In this document: positions 1 to 5,539 of the stretch, piece by piece
Layout: every line of letters begins with the position of its first letter
How positions within the stretch are numbered: the first letter of the stretch is position 1
Assembly: GCA_963922715.1 (NCBI GenBank)
Contig: CAWUJT010000121.1
Span: 1-5,539, forward strand
Direction of reading: 5' to 3'
Length of the DNA stretch: 5,539 bases
From: CAWUJT01 sp963922715
Lineage (GTDB): Bacteria; Pseudomonadota; Alphaproteobacteria; Rhodobacterales; Rhodobacteraceae
The notes under the pieces: generated by a model
Told to the model about the DNA's origin: nothing
The model's input: only the letters and a program-made list of their open reading frames with translations
Databases searched by the model: none
Program-made: the position numbers and the translations under genes

Positions 1-639
1 TGGCACAAATATACATTGCCCTTCATTCGGTGCCGCATCCAACGCAAATTTCGTGTCTTCCCCACCATGGCTGGATTTGGTGCCATCATAGTTATTCCCT
101 TGAGTATCAAACCTTAAATTTCCAATGCGAGATCGGCGAACCATCATATTTGCGCCTTTTACGAGGTTTGGCCTTATGGGACCCTCAACGTGATGAAGGG
201 GTGTGCAGCCCCCAAATCTTCCTTGTTCTGTAAGGTATTGTTGCCAGTCGTTTGGATTTGATGTCCAATCCGGCCGGATTTGGCCGCCAAAAACAATTGC
301 TTCGGGATAAGTGTGCGCAGCAGCGCGGTAAGCAGAGAGCCAGTTGTTTTCAATTTTCACATCATCATCGATGAACACAATATAGTCGCCCGTCGCCTCT
401 GACAAAGCGCAGTTTAAACCGTAAGATTTTCCCCTTCTAGGTTCATGAAGGACGCGCCCACCATGTAAATCAGCAAATTCTTTCAATAAATTATGCGTTT
501 CATCATCACTGCCGTTGTCGACCAGAAGCAACTCTATACCTGCGCGGGGTATGTTTGATGATTTCAAGCTGTCGAGCGTTGCGGGTAAGCATGATTCACC
601 GTTGTAAGTGGTGAGAATTATTGAAAACTCCTTGGTCAT
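1..639 (-). CDS. Family 2 glycosyltransferase, C-terminus beyond window
   Basis: This open frame starts with ATG at 639-637 and runs without a stop off the left edge, giving 213 visible residues. It should transfer a sugar from a nucleotide-sugar donor on the cytoplasmic side, typically to a surface glycan, but donor and acceptor cannot be read from the sequence. The GT-A fold markers are in order. FSIILTTYNGES (5-16) is the first strand, VDNGSDDET (40-48) the nucleotide-binding segment, and RRGKSYGLNCAL (68-79) the usual R-G-x-x-x-G-x-N stretch. FIDDDVKI (89-96) carries the metal-binding DDD at 91-93, followed by KGANMMVRRS (161-170) and GGEDTKF (192-198), which holds the likely acceptor-side ED pair. 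No signal peptide or membrane helix is seen in this part. The start is supported by AAGGAAG six bases upstream. G+C is about 46% by hand count, and the codons are A/T-richer than in the neighbouring operon, which hints at transfer. Confidence 0.9.
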   Translation of the reverse strand, partial: MTKEFSIILTTYNGESCLPATLDSLKSSNIPRAGIELLLVDNGSDDETHNLLKEFADLHGGRVLHEPRRGKSYGLNCALSEATGDYIVFIDDDVKIENNWLSAYRAAAHTYPEAIVFGGQIRPDWTSNPNDWQQYLTEQGRFGGCTPLHHVEGPIRPNLVKGANMMVRRSRIGNLRFDTQGNNYDGTKSSHGGEDTKFALDAAPNEGQCIFVP

Positions 640-682
640 TTTACACTTCCTTCGAAACGCCCCTAAACATTGAAGCGCTTTT
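640..682. other. 43-base gap between the ugp operon and the glycosyltransferase
   Basis: This is the longest non-coding stretch in the window. It holds the glycosyltransferase ribosome binding site. It shows no convincing rho-independent terminator: the only symmetry is an 8-base palindrome AAGCGCTT at 673-680, which has no loop and no T-run on its 3' side in the minus-strand sense. Read-through from the operon into the glycosyltransferase is therefore possible. A promoter for the glycosyltransferase would have to lie in the 3' end of the DUF1868 gene, where nothing strong is visible. Confidence 0.6.
646..652 (-). promoter_or_regulatory. Ribosome binding site of the glycosyltransferase gene
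   Basis: On the minus strand this reads AAGGAAG and ends six bases before the ATG at 639-637. It is the reason for choosing that start. It is a good Shine-Dalgarno match, and it shows the gene can be initiated independently rather than depending on coupling to the upstream DUF1868 gene. Confidence 0.7.
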
Positions 683-1396
683 TTACGACAATATCCGCAA
701 ATGTGCAAAATGGTGCATCGTTTCAAAGCGACACAGCTCTACGGGACCCAGGGTGAGCGATGGCATATTGCTCAGCAACTTTGCCCCCACGTCTTCTGAC
801 AGCGCTATGATGTCTTCAGCCTCACCGGTAGAAAACCAACGCAGATTATAAGCCAAGGTGATGTGAAATTGATAGCTGTCGTGATCTGGGCGGCGGATGC
901 CGATTGCGTCACTGATCCTATCGCGGGTCGTCCGCAAGCTTTGTTCGGCTTGCGCGTCGAAACCTGTCATAGAGACGCTAAAGCCCGCAAAAATGCCCAC
1001 TGGGCGCACATGAAATTGGTGCGGGACATCGATACCAATCAGGTTCTTTTCAATGTCATGTGTGATATCTTGCACATTGCTGTCCATTGGCAAATGCGCT
1101 GGAACCCTGTCGCGTGTGCGCCCGCTTTCAATAAACGCATCGAAAATCGTCATGTGAAAACTTGCGGGCGGCAAAAAAGCAAAGGCCTTGGCCAGAGGAC
1201 CCTCTTTCAGAGCGTCTTGCGCACGGCAGATAGCGTCAAAGGCGGCAGAGGACGGATCGATATGACACAATGTTGTGCAGCCGGGATTGATCAACGGTGT
1301 CCTATCAGGGGCAAATTTTGTTCCAACAGCGGTGGGCTGGGTGCCGCCTGTAAGCGCGCCGGTTAGATAGTCAAACGCAACAGATTTATTGTTCAT
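683..1396 (-). CDS. DUF1868 family protein, putative 2H phosphoesterase
   Basis: This 237-residue protein carries two H-x-T motifs about 97 residues apart, each in a hydrophobic strand context. They are FHMTIFD with H81 and T83, and FHITLAYNLRWF with H178 and T180. This pair is the signature of the 2H (LigT-like) fold, whose members act on cyclic phosphodiesters or 2'-5' linkages. The overall sequence, including the long N-terminal part with NPGCTTLCHID (37-47), resembles the DUF1868 group, to my knowledge without an assigned substrate. There is no signal peptide or membrane helix, so it should be cytoplasmic. The ATG overlaps the TGA of the upstream transporter gene in ATGA, which favours translational coupling; no strong ribosome binding site precedes it. 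It is the last gene of the ugp-linked block and ends in TAA. The fold assignment is fairly firm, while any role in phosphodiester turnover is inferred from context. Confidence 0.85.
   Translation of the reverse strand: MNNKSVAFDYLTGALTGGTQPTAVGTKFAPDRTPLINPGCTTLCHIDPSSAAFDAICRAQDALKEGPLAKAFAFLPPASFHMTIFDAFIESGRTRDRVPAHLPMDSNVQDITHDIEKNLIGIDVPHQFHVRPVGIFAGFSVSMTGFDAQAEQSLRTTRDRISDAIGIRRPDHDSYQFHITLAYNLRWFSTGEAEDIIALSEDVGAKLLSNMPSLTLGPVELCRFETMHHFAHLRILS
1393..1396 (-). other. ATGA start/stop overlap coupling the MFS and DUF1868 genes
   Basis: On the minus strand the four bases ATGA hold the ATG of the DUF1868 gene (1396-1394) and the TGA of the transporter gene (1395-1393). Such overlaps normally let the terminating ribosome restart on the next gene. 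This fits the weak Shine-Dalgarno context upstream and argues that both proteins come from one transcript. Confidence 0.85.
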
Positions 1397-2637
1397 TCTA
1401 AACGCCTATAGGTTTTCAGCATGATAAACCCCAGACCCAGCGTCACGCCAAGGCCGAGAAGGCCAAACACAAGTCCTGTTGTCACCAAGTTGGAAGCCTC
1501 CGCCGTAATCCCGAACACTAGCGCGCCGGTGGCAGGCCCCACACGAAAGACGATGGTGTAAAAGCTTAGAATGCGCCCGAGCCGTTCTGCGGGCGCTTGT
1601 GTTTGCACATAGGCCAGGGCCGCGATGTTTGACGCGGACATCGTCGCCCCATGAACCACCAAGATCGCAAGCGCGACCCAGAATGCCGTCGCCACCGAAA
1701 ACGCGAGTAAGGTGAGGGCAAAGAGCGACGACATCACCAGAATCTGATGCAGGGCCGCGCTGTTGTCCCGACTTTTCGATAAAGCCAAGGCGCCGACAAT
1801 GGCGCCAATCCCGAGGGCCGCATTCATAAATCCCAGACCTCCTGCGCCGCGGTCAAAGACCAGTTCTGAAAAGGCGGGAAAAAGCTCACTGGCTGGGCGC
1901 AGAAATATGCCTTGGGTCGCTTGGATCAAGATCACACAGGCGATCAAAGGCATTTGTGGCATCTCCCGCAAAACAGTCCAGGTGTTTATCGTGTTTTGCC
2001 GGGGGCGGATTGTCTGGGCGGGGATGTCGCGGATGCGGTAAAGCGCATAGGCCAACCCTAAGAAGCCCGCCGCCGCCAACACAAAAACGAGACCTGCCGA
2101 TCCCACAACCAAAAGTCCCGCCGCCAACATCGGCCCGATAAACCGGGCCAGGTTAAATCCCGTTGAGTTTACGGCAATCGCCTGGGGCAAAAGCGGTGGT
2201 GGTGCCAGATGGCTGGCCATCACCAAACGCGCCGGCAACACCACGCCTGAGACAGCGCCAAGCAGGATCATCACTGCGACAAGCCCATATGGGGTGAGCA
2301 TCCCTGTAAAATAGAGGAGGGCCATAATCAAAGCCACTGTGGCGCTGGCAATCTGGCCTAAGAACATGATCTGCGGTGCGGGGCGTCGATCCACAAGTGC
2401 GCCGCCGTAGACCGCTGTGATGATCGAGGGGAAAAGTTCTGCAAAGGCGACAAGGCCCAGCCAATATTCCGACCGCGTCAACTCCCACGTCACCCAGCCC
2501 ACCGCGATGCGCTGCATCCAAAAGCCGACGGTCATCAAGAAATTGCCTGCCTGGTAGGTGGCAAAAGCTGGGATTGCGAAAACGGCATGAAACCCTCGGA
2601 ACTGCGTCCGAACCGCTTCCAGAGGTTGCGCTCGCAT
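1393..2637 (-). CDS. Major facilitator superfamily transporter (MFS_3/EntS-like)
   Basis: This 414-residue inner-membrane protein has about twelve hydrophobic segments in two sets of six, split by a polar loop near residues 202-228. Full length is normal for the superfamily. The loop after helix 2 has GGALVDRR (78-85), the conserved MFS motif A. NSTGFNLARFIGPMLAAG (157-174) in helix 5 and APAERLGR (348-355) in the second half are typical of the MFS_3 / EntS-type branch, which contains many exporters, including the E. coli enterobactin exporter. The substrate cannot be read from the sequence. It starts two bases after the stop of the phosphoesterase gene and overlaps the DUF1868 gene by four bases, so it sits between two phosphoesterase-type genes in one operon. 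This invites the idea that it exports a product of their reactions, but that is inference. No strong ribosome binding site is seen, consistent with coupled translation. Confidence 0.9.
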   Translation of the reverse strand: MRAQPLEAVRTQFRGFHAVFAIPAFATYQAGNFLMTVGFWMQRIAVGWVTWELTRSEYWLGLVAFAELFPSIITAVYGGALVDRRPAPQIMFLGQIASATVALIMALLYFTGMLTPYGLVAVMILLGAVSGVVLPARLVMASHLAPPPLLPQAIAVNSTGFNLARFIGPMLAAGLLVVGSAGLVFVLAAAGFLGLAYALYRIRDIPAQTIRPRQNTINTWTVLREMPQMPLIACVILIQATQGIFLRPASELFPAFSELVFDRGAGGLGFMNAALGIGAIVGALALSKSRDNSAALHQILVMSSLFALTLLAFSVATAFWVALAILVVHGATMSASNIAALAYVQTQAPAERLGRILSFYTIVFRVGPATGALVFGITAEASNLVTTGLVFGLLGLGVTLGLGFIMLKTYRRLE

Positions 2638-2639
2638 GC

Positions 2640-3506
2640 CTAAAGATCGAGCGTTACAAAGATTGGCTGATGATCCGAGCCTTGAGCCTCTGTATCGATC
2701 TCCATAGTGGTGACTTTATCGGCCAGATCGGTGGTCACGAAACAATGATCAATGCGTCGGGGTGCTTTACCCGGTCGCGGGATCGTATCGCCATCGACTT
2801 CCGCGTGACCTGCCAGGGTCCAGGCATCGGCCAGGCCATGGGCGCGAATGGTACGACCGTGGTTGGAGGAGGTATCGCCAATCACGCGGGTATATTCAGC
2901 ACTGTCGGGGGTGAAGTTCATATCCCCCATCACGATGGCCGTCATCGGCTGTGGCGGCAAAGGGCGATCGAGCCAATCATCAGAGTTCACAGCCCCGCCC
3001 GCGCTTGCGCCGCGCTCATGCCCGCGCAACATGACCTGCATCATATAGTCGACCTGGGGCATACGCGTGTCTGTGGAGACATGATCCAAATGGGTGGAGC
3101 AAAACCGCAAGGGACCTGTTGGCGCGTCGATGACAGTCTCCACAAGTGTGCGCTGCAGGTGGAAAATGCCGCGCAGGGCAATCTTGGGCAGGGTGTGATT
3201 GATGGACGACAGGATCGGCCACCGTGACAGCACCATGTTGCCAAATTGACGACGGCGGTGCAGGGGTTTGCCTTCCACCATCTCGGAGGCATCCAGGTCA
3301 ATTCCGGGGCCGAAGATCCAATGCATATGAGGTAGCCGGTCTGCAATGTCTTGGGCCTGATCCACCATACCACCGCGTTTTGAGAAAGTTTCGACCTCTT
3401 GCAGCGCGATCAGGTCAGCGTCCCGAAGTTCAGAGACAATGCGGGCTGTATCGAATTGGCCATCTTTGCCTTTGCCATATTGAATGTTGTAGCTGGCAAG
3501 TATCAT
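2640..3506 (-). CDS. Endonuclease/exonuclease/phosphatase (EEP) family metal-dependent phosphoesterase
   Basis: This 288-residue protein is an almost bare EEP domain with the complete set of catalytic positions. They are N7 in SYNIQYG, E37 in ALQEVE, H139 in STHLDH, D195 and N197 in MGDMNFTP, D253 in RRIDHCFV, and D278-H279 in GSDHQPI. Members of this superfamily are Mg2+-dependent phosphodiesterases or phosphatases acting on nucleic acids, phosphoinositides or sphingomyelin, so the fold alone does not fix the substrate. The chain begins directly with the first core strand and has no signal peptide, so it should be cytoplasmic. Its ATG overlaps the ugpC stop in ATGA, and its TAG lies two bases before the transporter start. 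The position directly behind ugpC corresponds to that of ugpQ in E. coli. Cleavage of an imported glycerophosphodiester is therefore a reasonable but unproven guess; a nuclease role is the main alternative. Confidence 0.9.
   Translation of the reverse strand: MILASYNIQYGKGKDGQFDTARIVSELRDADLIALQEVETFSKRGGMVDQAQDIADRLPHMHWIFGPGIDLDASEMVEGKPLHRRRQFGNMVLSRWPILSSINHTLPKIALRGIFHLQRTLVETVIDAPTGPLRFCSTHLDHVSTDTRMPQVDYMMQVMLRGHERGASAGGAVNSDDWLDRPLPPQPMTAIVMGDMNFTPDSAEYTRVIGDTSSNHGRTIRAHGLADAWTLAGHAEVDGDTIPRPGKAPRRIDHCFVTTDLADKVTTMEIDTEAQGSDHQPIFVTLDL
3503..3506 (-). other. ATGA start/stop overlap coupling ugpC and the EEP gene
   Basis: On the minus strand ATGA contains the ATG of the phosphoesterase gene and the TGA of ugpC. 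Upstream there is only a weak GGAAA about ten bases from the ATG, so translation probably depends on ribosomes finishing ugpC. This ties the phosphoesterase to the expression of the importer. Confidence 0.85.
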
Positions 3507-4615
3507 GCTGGGACACTTTCCGGTGATGCATACGTGGCATCCAAGGATATCCGCTGCTCCGTTTCGGCATCGAACAAATGCAAAGCAGAAGGATTAACCG
3601 TTACACCAACCGCTGTGCCTTCCGACAGGCGCTGCTTGTCTTGGCTCAAAACCGAAAAGGGCACATCCTCAACCATCAGATGATGCAAGCCTTCACTGCC
3701 AAGCTCTTCGTAAAATTCAAATGTTGCGTCGAATGTGCCATGCCCTGGTGCAGTAAGGGATAGCGTTTCCGGGCGTATCCCCACTTGCACCAGTGTTTTA
3801 TCTAAGCTTTGCGCGATATGTTTGGGCAACTCGATGCGCTTGCCATCGCCTAAGATCACAGCGGCCTCAGCGGCAGAAATCTGCCCTGCCAGAAAGTTCA
3901 TCGCGGGTGACCCGATGAAGCCTGCAACGTAAAGCGTGGCGGGCTGGTTGTAGATTTCCTCTGGGGTGCCGACTTGATCAATGGTGCCTTTGTTCATCAC
4001 CACCATGCGGTCGGCCAGGGTCATACCTTCATGCTGGTCATGGGTCACAAAGACTGAAGTTGCTTTGATCCGGTTGTGAATGCGGCGGATTTCGTGTCGC
4101 ATTTGCACACGCAGCTTGGCGTCGAGGTTTGAGAGCGGCTCATCAAATAGGAAAACCTTCGGTTCGCGAATAATGGCGCGGGCCATCGCCACCCGCTGGC
4201 GTTGGCCGCCGGACAACTCCCCTGGTTTGCGGTCCAGGAAATCCTCTAGGCCCACGGATTTCGCAACCGCACCAACGCGTTCTGCACGCTCTGCCTTTTT
4301 CACCCCAGCCACTTTGAGTGCATAGCCGATGTTGCCGCCCACAGTCATGTGCGGATAAAGCGCGTAGTTTTGAAACACCATAGCACATCCACGGTGGCGT
4401 GGTTCAATATCATTGACCACTTTGCCGCCAATGGCGATGTCGCCCGAGGTGATCTCTTCAAGTCCTGCGATCATCCGCATGAGGGTGGATTTGCCACAGC
4501 CCGACGGCCCCAGGATCACGACAAATTCCTGGTTTTTGATGGTTAGATCGACGCCGTGGATCACTTCGGTTTTACCATAGGATTTGCGGACATCGCGGAT
4601 GGTAATTTCGGCCAT
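3503..4615 (-). CDS. ugpC: sn-glycerol-3-phosphate ABC transporter ATP-binding protein UgpC
   Basis: This is the 370-residue ATPase that powers the UgpBAEC importer of sn-glycerol-3-phosphate and glycerophosphodiesters. It acts as a dimer on the cytoplasmic face of the UgpA/UgpE pair. All nucleotide-binding motifs are intact: Walker A GPSGCGKST (36-44), Q-loop Q82 in FQNYALYPH, signature LSGGQRQR (134-141), Walker B FLFDEP (155-160), D-loop SNLD (162-165) and switch histidine H192 in THD. The C-terminal part from about 238 is the regulatory TOBE-type domain of the MalK/UgpC family, with GIRPETL (279-285) and NPSALHLFD (341-349). It is slightly longer than E. coli UgpC (about 356 residues) because of a short tail. 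By itself it could be another MalK-type sugar ATPase; the adjacent ugpE makes ugpC the best call. The ATG at 4615 is backed by AAGGAG seven bases upstream, and the gene follows ugpE after 12 bases. Confidence 0.95.
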   Translation of the reverse strand: MAEITIRDVRKSYGKTEVIHGVDLTIKNQEFVVILGPSGCGKSTLMRMIAGLEEITSGDIAIGGKVVNDIEPRHRGCAMVFQNYALYPHMTVGGNIGYALKVAGVKKAERAERVGAVAKSVGLEDFLDRKPGELSGGQRQRVAMARAIIREPKVFLFDEPLSNLDAKLRVQMRHEIRRIHNRIKATSVFVTHDQHEGMTLADRMVVMNKGTIDQVGTPEEIYNQPATLYVAGFIGSPAMNFLAGQISAAEAAVILGDGKRIELPKHIAQSLDKTLVQVGIRPETLSLTAPGHGTFDATFEFYEELGSEGLHHLMVEDVPFSVLSQDKQRLSEGTAVGVTVNPSALHLFDAETEQRISLDATYASPESVPA

Positions 4616-4622
4616 TCGAACG

Positions 4623-4628
4623 CTCCTT
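4623..4628 (-). promoter_or_regulatory. Ribosome binding site of ugpC
   Basis: On the minus strand AAGGAG lies seven bases before the ugpC ATG and touches the last base of the ugpE TAA. It is the strongest Shine-Dalgarno match inside the operon and decides the ugpC start. The three downstream genes lack an equivalent, so ugpC has its own strong initiation while those genes appear to rely on coupling. Confidence 0.75.
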
Positions 4629-5539
4629 TATTTATCAGTGTTGATGAGGCCGCGCACAAACCAGCGCTGCATGAAAATGACAACCAGGACAGGTGGGATC
4701 ATCACGATCATCGTGCCCGCCATAGCGATGTTCCATTTGGGAATATCGCCGCCTGTGGTGTTGGTGTCCGGCACCAGCTTGCCCAATTCTACCGCCACAA
4801 CGCCATAATTCGGGTCAGTGATGATCAGAAGCGGCCAAAGATACTGGTTCCAGCTATAGACGAACATGATCGTTGCCAAGGCTGCGATATTGGTCCGTGA
4901 CAGCGGCACAAGGATATCCCACAGAAATCGCAAGGGGCCAGCGCCGTCCATCTTTGTGGCCTCCACCAACTCATCTGGGATTGTCAAAAAGAACTGACGA
5001 TACAGAAAGGTTCCCGTGGCTGTGGCCACGAGCGGCAGGATCAGCCCCGTGTAGGAGTTGAGCATATTCCACTCCAGCGCCACTTCGATGCCCGTGACCG
5101 CATTAACCAGCCAGGAGATGCCCGTGACATCTAGAATAGCTTGGAAGGGCGAAAGCGCATTGGCCGCGACCGCATACGTCGGCACGATGCGCACCTCTAG
5201 GGGCAGCATCAGTGTGATGAACACCATCCAGAAGATTGGCATCCGTAGACGGTGATCGAAAAACACAATCCCAAACGCGGTGATACAGGCGATGACAATT
5301 TTGCCTGTCACAACGCCGATGGCCAGGATCAACGTGTTGATGAATTTTTGCCCGAAATCGCGGCTGACCCAAGCCTCTTGTAGGTTGTCCCACAAATGCG
5401 GCCCTGGAGTCAGTTGGGGGGGGATGGAGTTGACAGTTTGAATATCCAATGTTGCAGCATTAAAGACCAGATACATTGGAAACAAAAGCGACGCGAGACC
5501 CAGGATAAGGATCACGTGGGTGGCGATGTTCAGCCAGGG
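4628..5539 (-). CDS. ugpE: sn-glycerol-3-phosphate ABC transporter permease UgpE, N-terminus beyond window
   Basis: This is one of the two inner-membrane permeases of the Ugp importer; it pairs with UgpA and docks UgpC. There are 303 residues visible, and the frame is open to the right edge. The GTG at 5515 is probably not the start, because the eight codons before it read PWLNIATH. This matches the PWLTIFSH segment near the N-terminus of E. coli UgpE as I recall it, so only a few codons should be missing. Counting from that GTG, the binding-protein-dependent permease EAA loop is at 185-204, EATKMDGAGPLRFLWDILVP, preceded by FLTIPDELV. FITLMLPLEVRIVPT (99-113), YSWNQYLWPLLIITD (220-234) and the C-terminal FVRGLINTDK are close to E. 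coli UgpE. About six membrane segments are present. A stretch near 120-149 has no counterpart in the E. coli protein. ugpC follows after 12 bases. Confidence 0.95.
   Translation of the reverse strand, partial: PWLNIATHVILILGLASLLFPMYLVFNAATLDIQTVNSIPPQLTPGPHLWDNLQEAWVSRDFGQKFINTLILAIGVVTGKIVIACITAFGIVFFDHRLRMPIFWMVFITLMLPLEVRIVPTYAVAANALSPFQAILDVTGISWLVNAVTGIEVALEWNMLNSYTGLILPLVATATGTFLYRQFFLTIPDELVEATKMDGAGPLRFLWDILVPLSRTNIAALATIMFVYSWNQYLWPLLIITDPNYGVVAVELGKLVPDTNTTGGDIPKWNIAMAGTMIVMIPPVLVVIFMQRWFVRGLINTDK

Larger units (their letters stand above)
683..5539 (-). other. Operon: ugpE-ugpC-EEP-MFS-DUF1868, 5' part outside window
   Basis: Five same-strand genes are separated by +12, -4, +2 and -4 bases, with no room for internal promoters or terminators between them. 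The promoter, and any phosphate-starvation control such as a PhoB site, would lie upstream of ugpB or ugpA outside this window, so regulation cannot be judged here. The arrangement makes co-expression of the importer with the two phosphoesterase-type proteins and the transporter very likely. Confidence 0.85.

Noticed and set aside
30..233. Plus-strand 67-codon open frame near the left edge
   Set aside because: It lies antisense to the glycosyltransferase, whose conserved motifs fill the other strand, and it has no recognisable features.
1..639. The glycosyltransferase as a phosphate-starvation lipid glycosyltransferase working with the ugp genes
   Set aside because: The idea is attractive because of lipid remodelling in this group. 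However, the gene is separated by 43 bases, has its own ribosome binding site and a different base composition, and shows no membrane-lipid signature in the visible part.
673..684. Palindrome AAGCGCTT next to a T-run as a possible terminator
   Set aside because: It has no loop and only 4-base arms, and the T-run lies on the wrong side for minus-strand transcription.
680..708. TTGCAC and TAAAAA with a 17-base spacer on the minus strand as a promoter for the glycosyltransferase
   Set aside because: The matches to the -35 and -10 consensus are only 3/6 and 4/6, which is close to chance in this A/T-rich stretch, so it is too weak to annotate.
964..970. CTGTCAT, resembling half of a PhoB box; a similar CTGTCAC lies at 5305-5311
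   Set aside because: Neither is followed by a second half-site at the proper 11-base period, both lie inside genes, and both are on the plus strand, facing away from the operon.
863..1366. Open frame of 167 codons on the plus strand, antisense to the DUF1868 gene
   Set aside because: It is cysteine-rich, low in organised hydrophobicity and unlike any family I know, while the opposite strand encodes a clear 2H protein.
2574..3227. Long open frame of 217 codons on the plus strand, antisense to the EEP gene
   Set aside because: The minus-strand frame carries every EEP catalytic motif and tight operon junctions. The plus-strand translation shows no recognisable motif and has the look of an antisense shadow in a G+C-rich gene.

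Overview
The window looks like alphaproteobacterial chromosome, most likely a roseobacter-type Rhodobacterales. The reasons are the protein sequences, the moderately high G+C of the main block (sampled lines about 53-60%) and the tight gene packing. All six genes lie on the minus strand, so transcription runs from high to low coordinates. No RNA gene, insertion sequence or CRISPR array is visible, and no non-coding gap exceeds 43 bases.

From 5539 down to 3503 lies the distal half of an sn-glycerol-3-phosphate / glycerophosphodiester ABC importer. It holds the inner-membrane permease UgpE, whose first codons are cut off by the window edge, and the ATPase UgpC. The binding protein (ugpB) and the other permease (ugpA) would be expected just beyond 5539.

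From 3506 down to 683 come three genes packed end to end behind ugpC. They are an endonuclease/exonuclease/phosphatase (EEP) fold metal-dependent phosphoesterase, a 12-helix major facilitator transporter, and a DUF1868 protein with the two H-x-T motifs of 2H phosphoesterases. The junctions are a 4-base ATGA overlap, a 2-base gap and a second ATGA overlap, so the five genes ugpE to DUF1868 read as one translationally coupled operon. In E. coli the gene after ugpC is ugpQ, a glycerophosphodiester phosphodiesterase. Here two unrelated phosphoesterase-fold proteins and an exporter-like protein sit downstream of ugpC instead. This suggests, as inference only, a phosphodiester import-and-processing unit with non-homologous enzymes.

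From 639 down to 1 is the N-terminal 213 residues of a family 2 glycosyltransferase that runs off the window. It has its own good ribosome binding site after a 43-base gap. Its G+C is about 46% by hand count, well below the ugp block, which suggests the edge of an acquired or surface-polysaccharide region.
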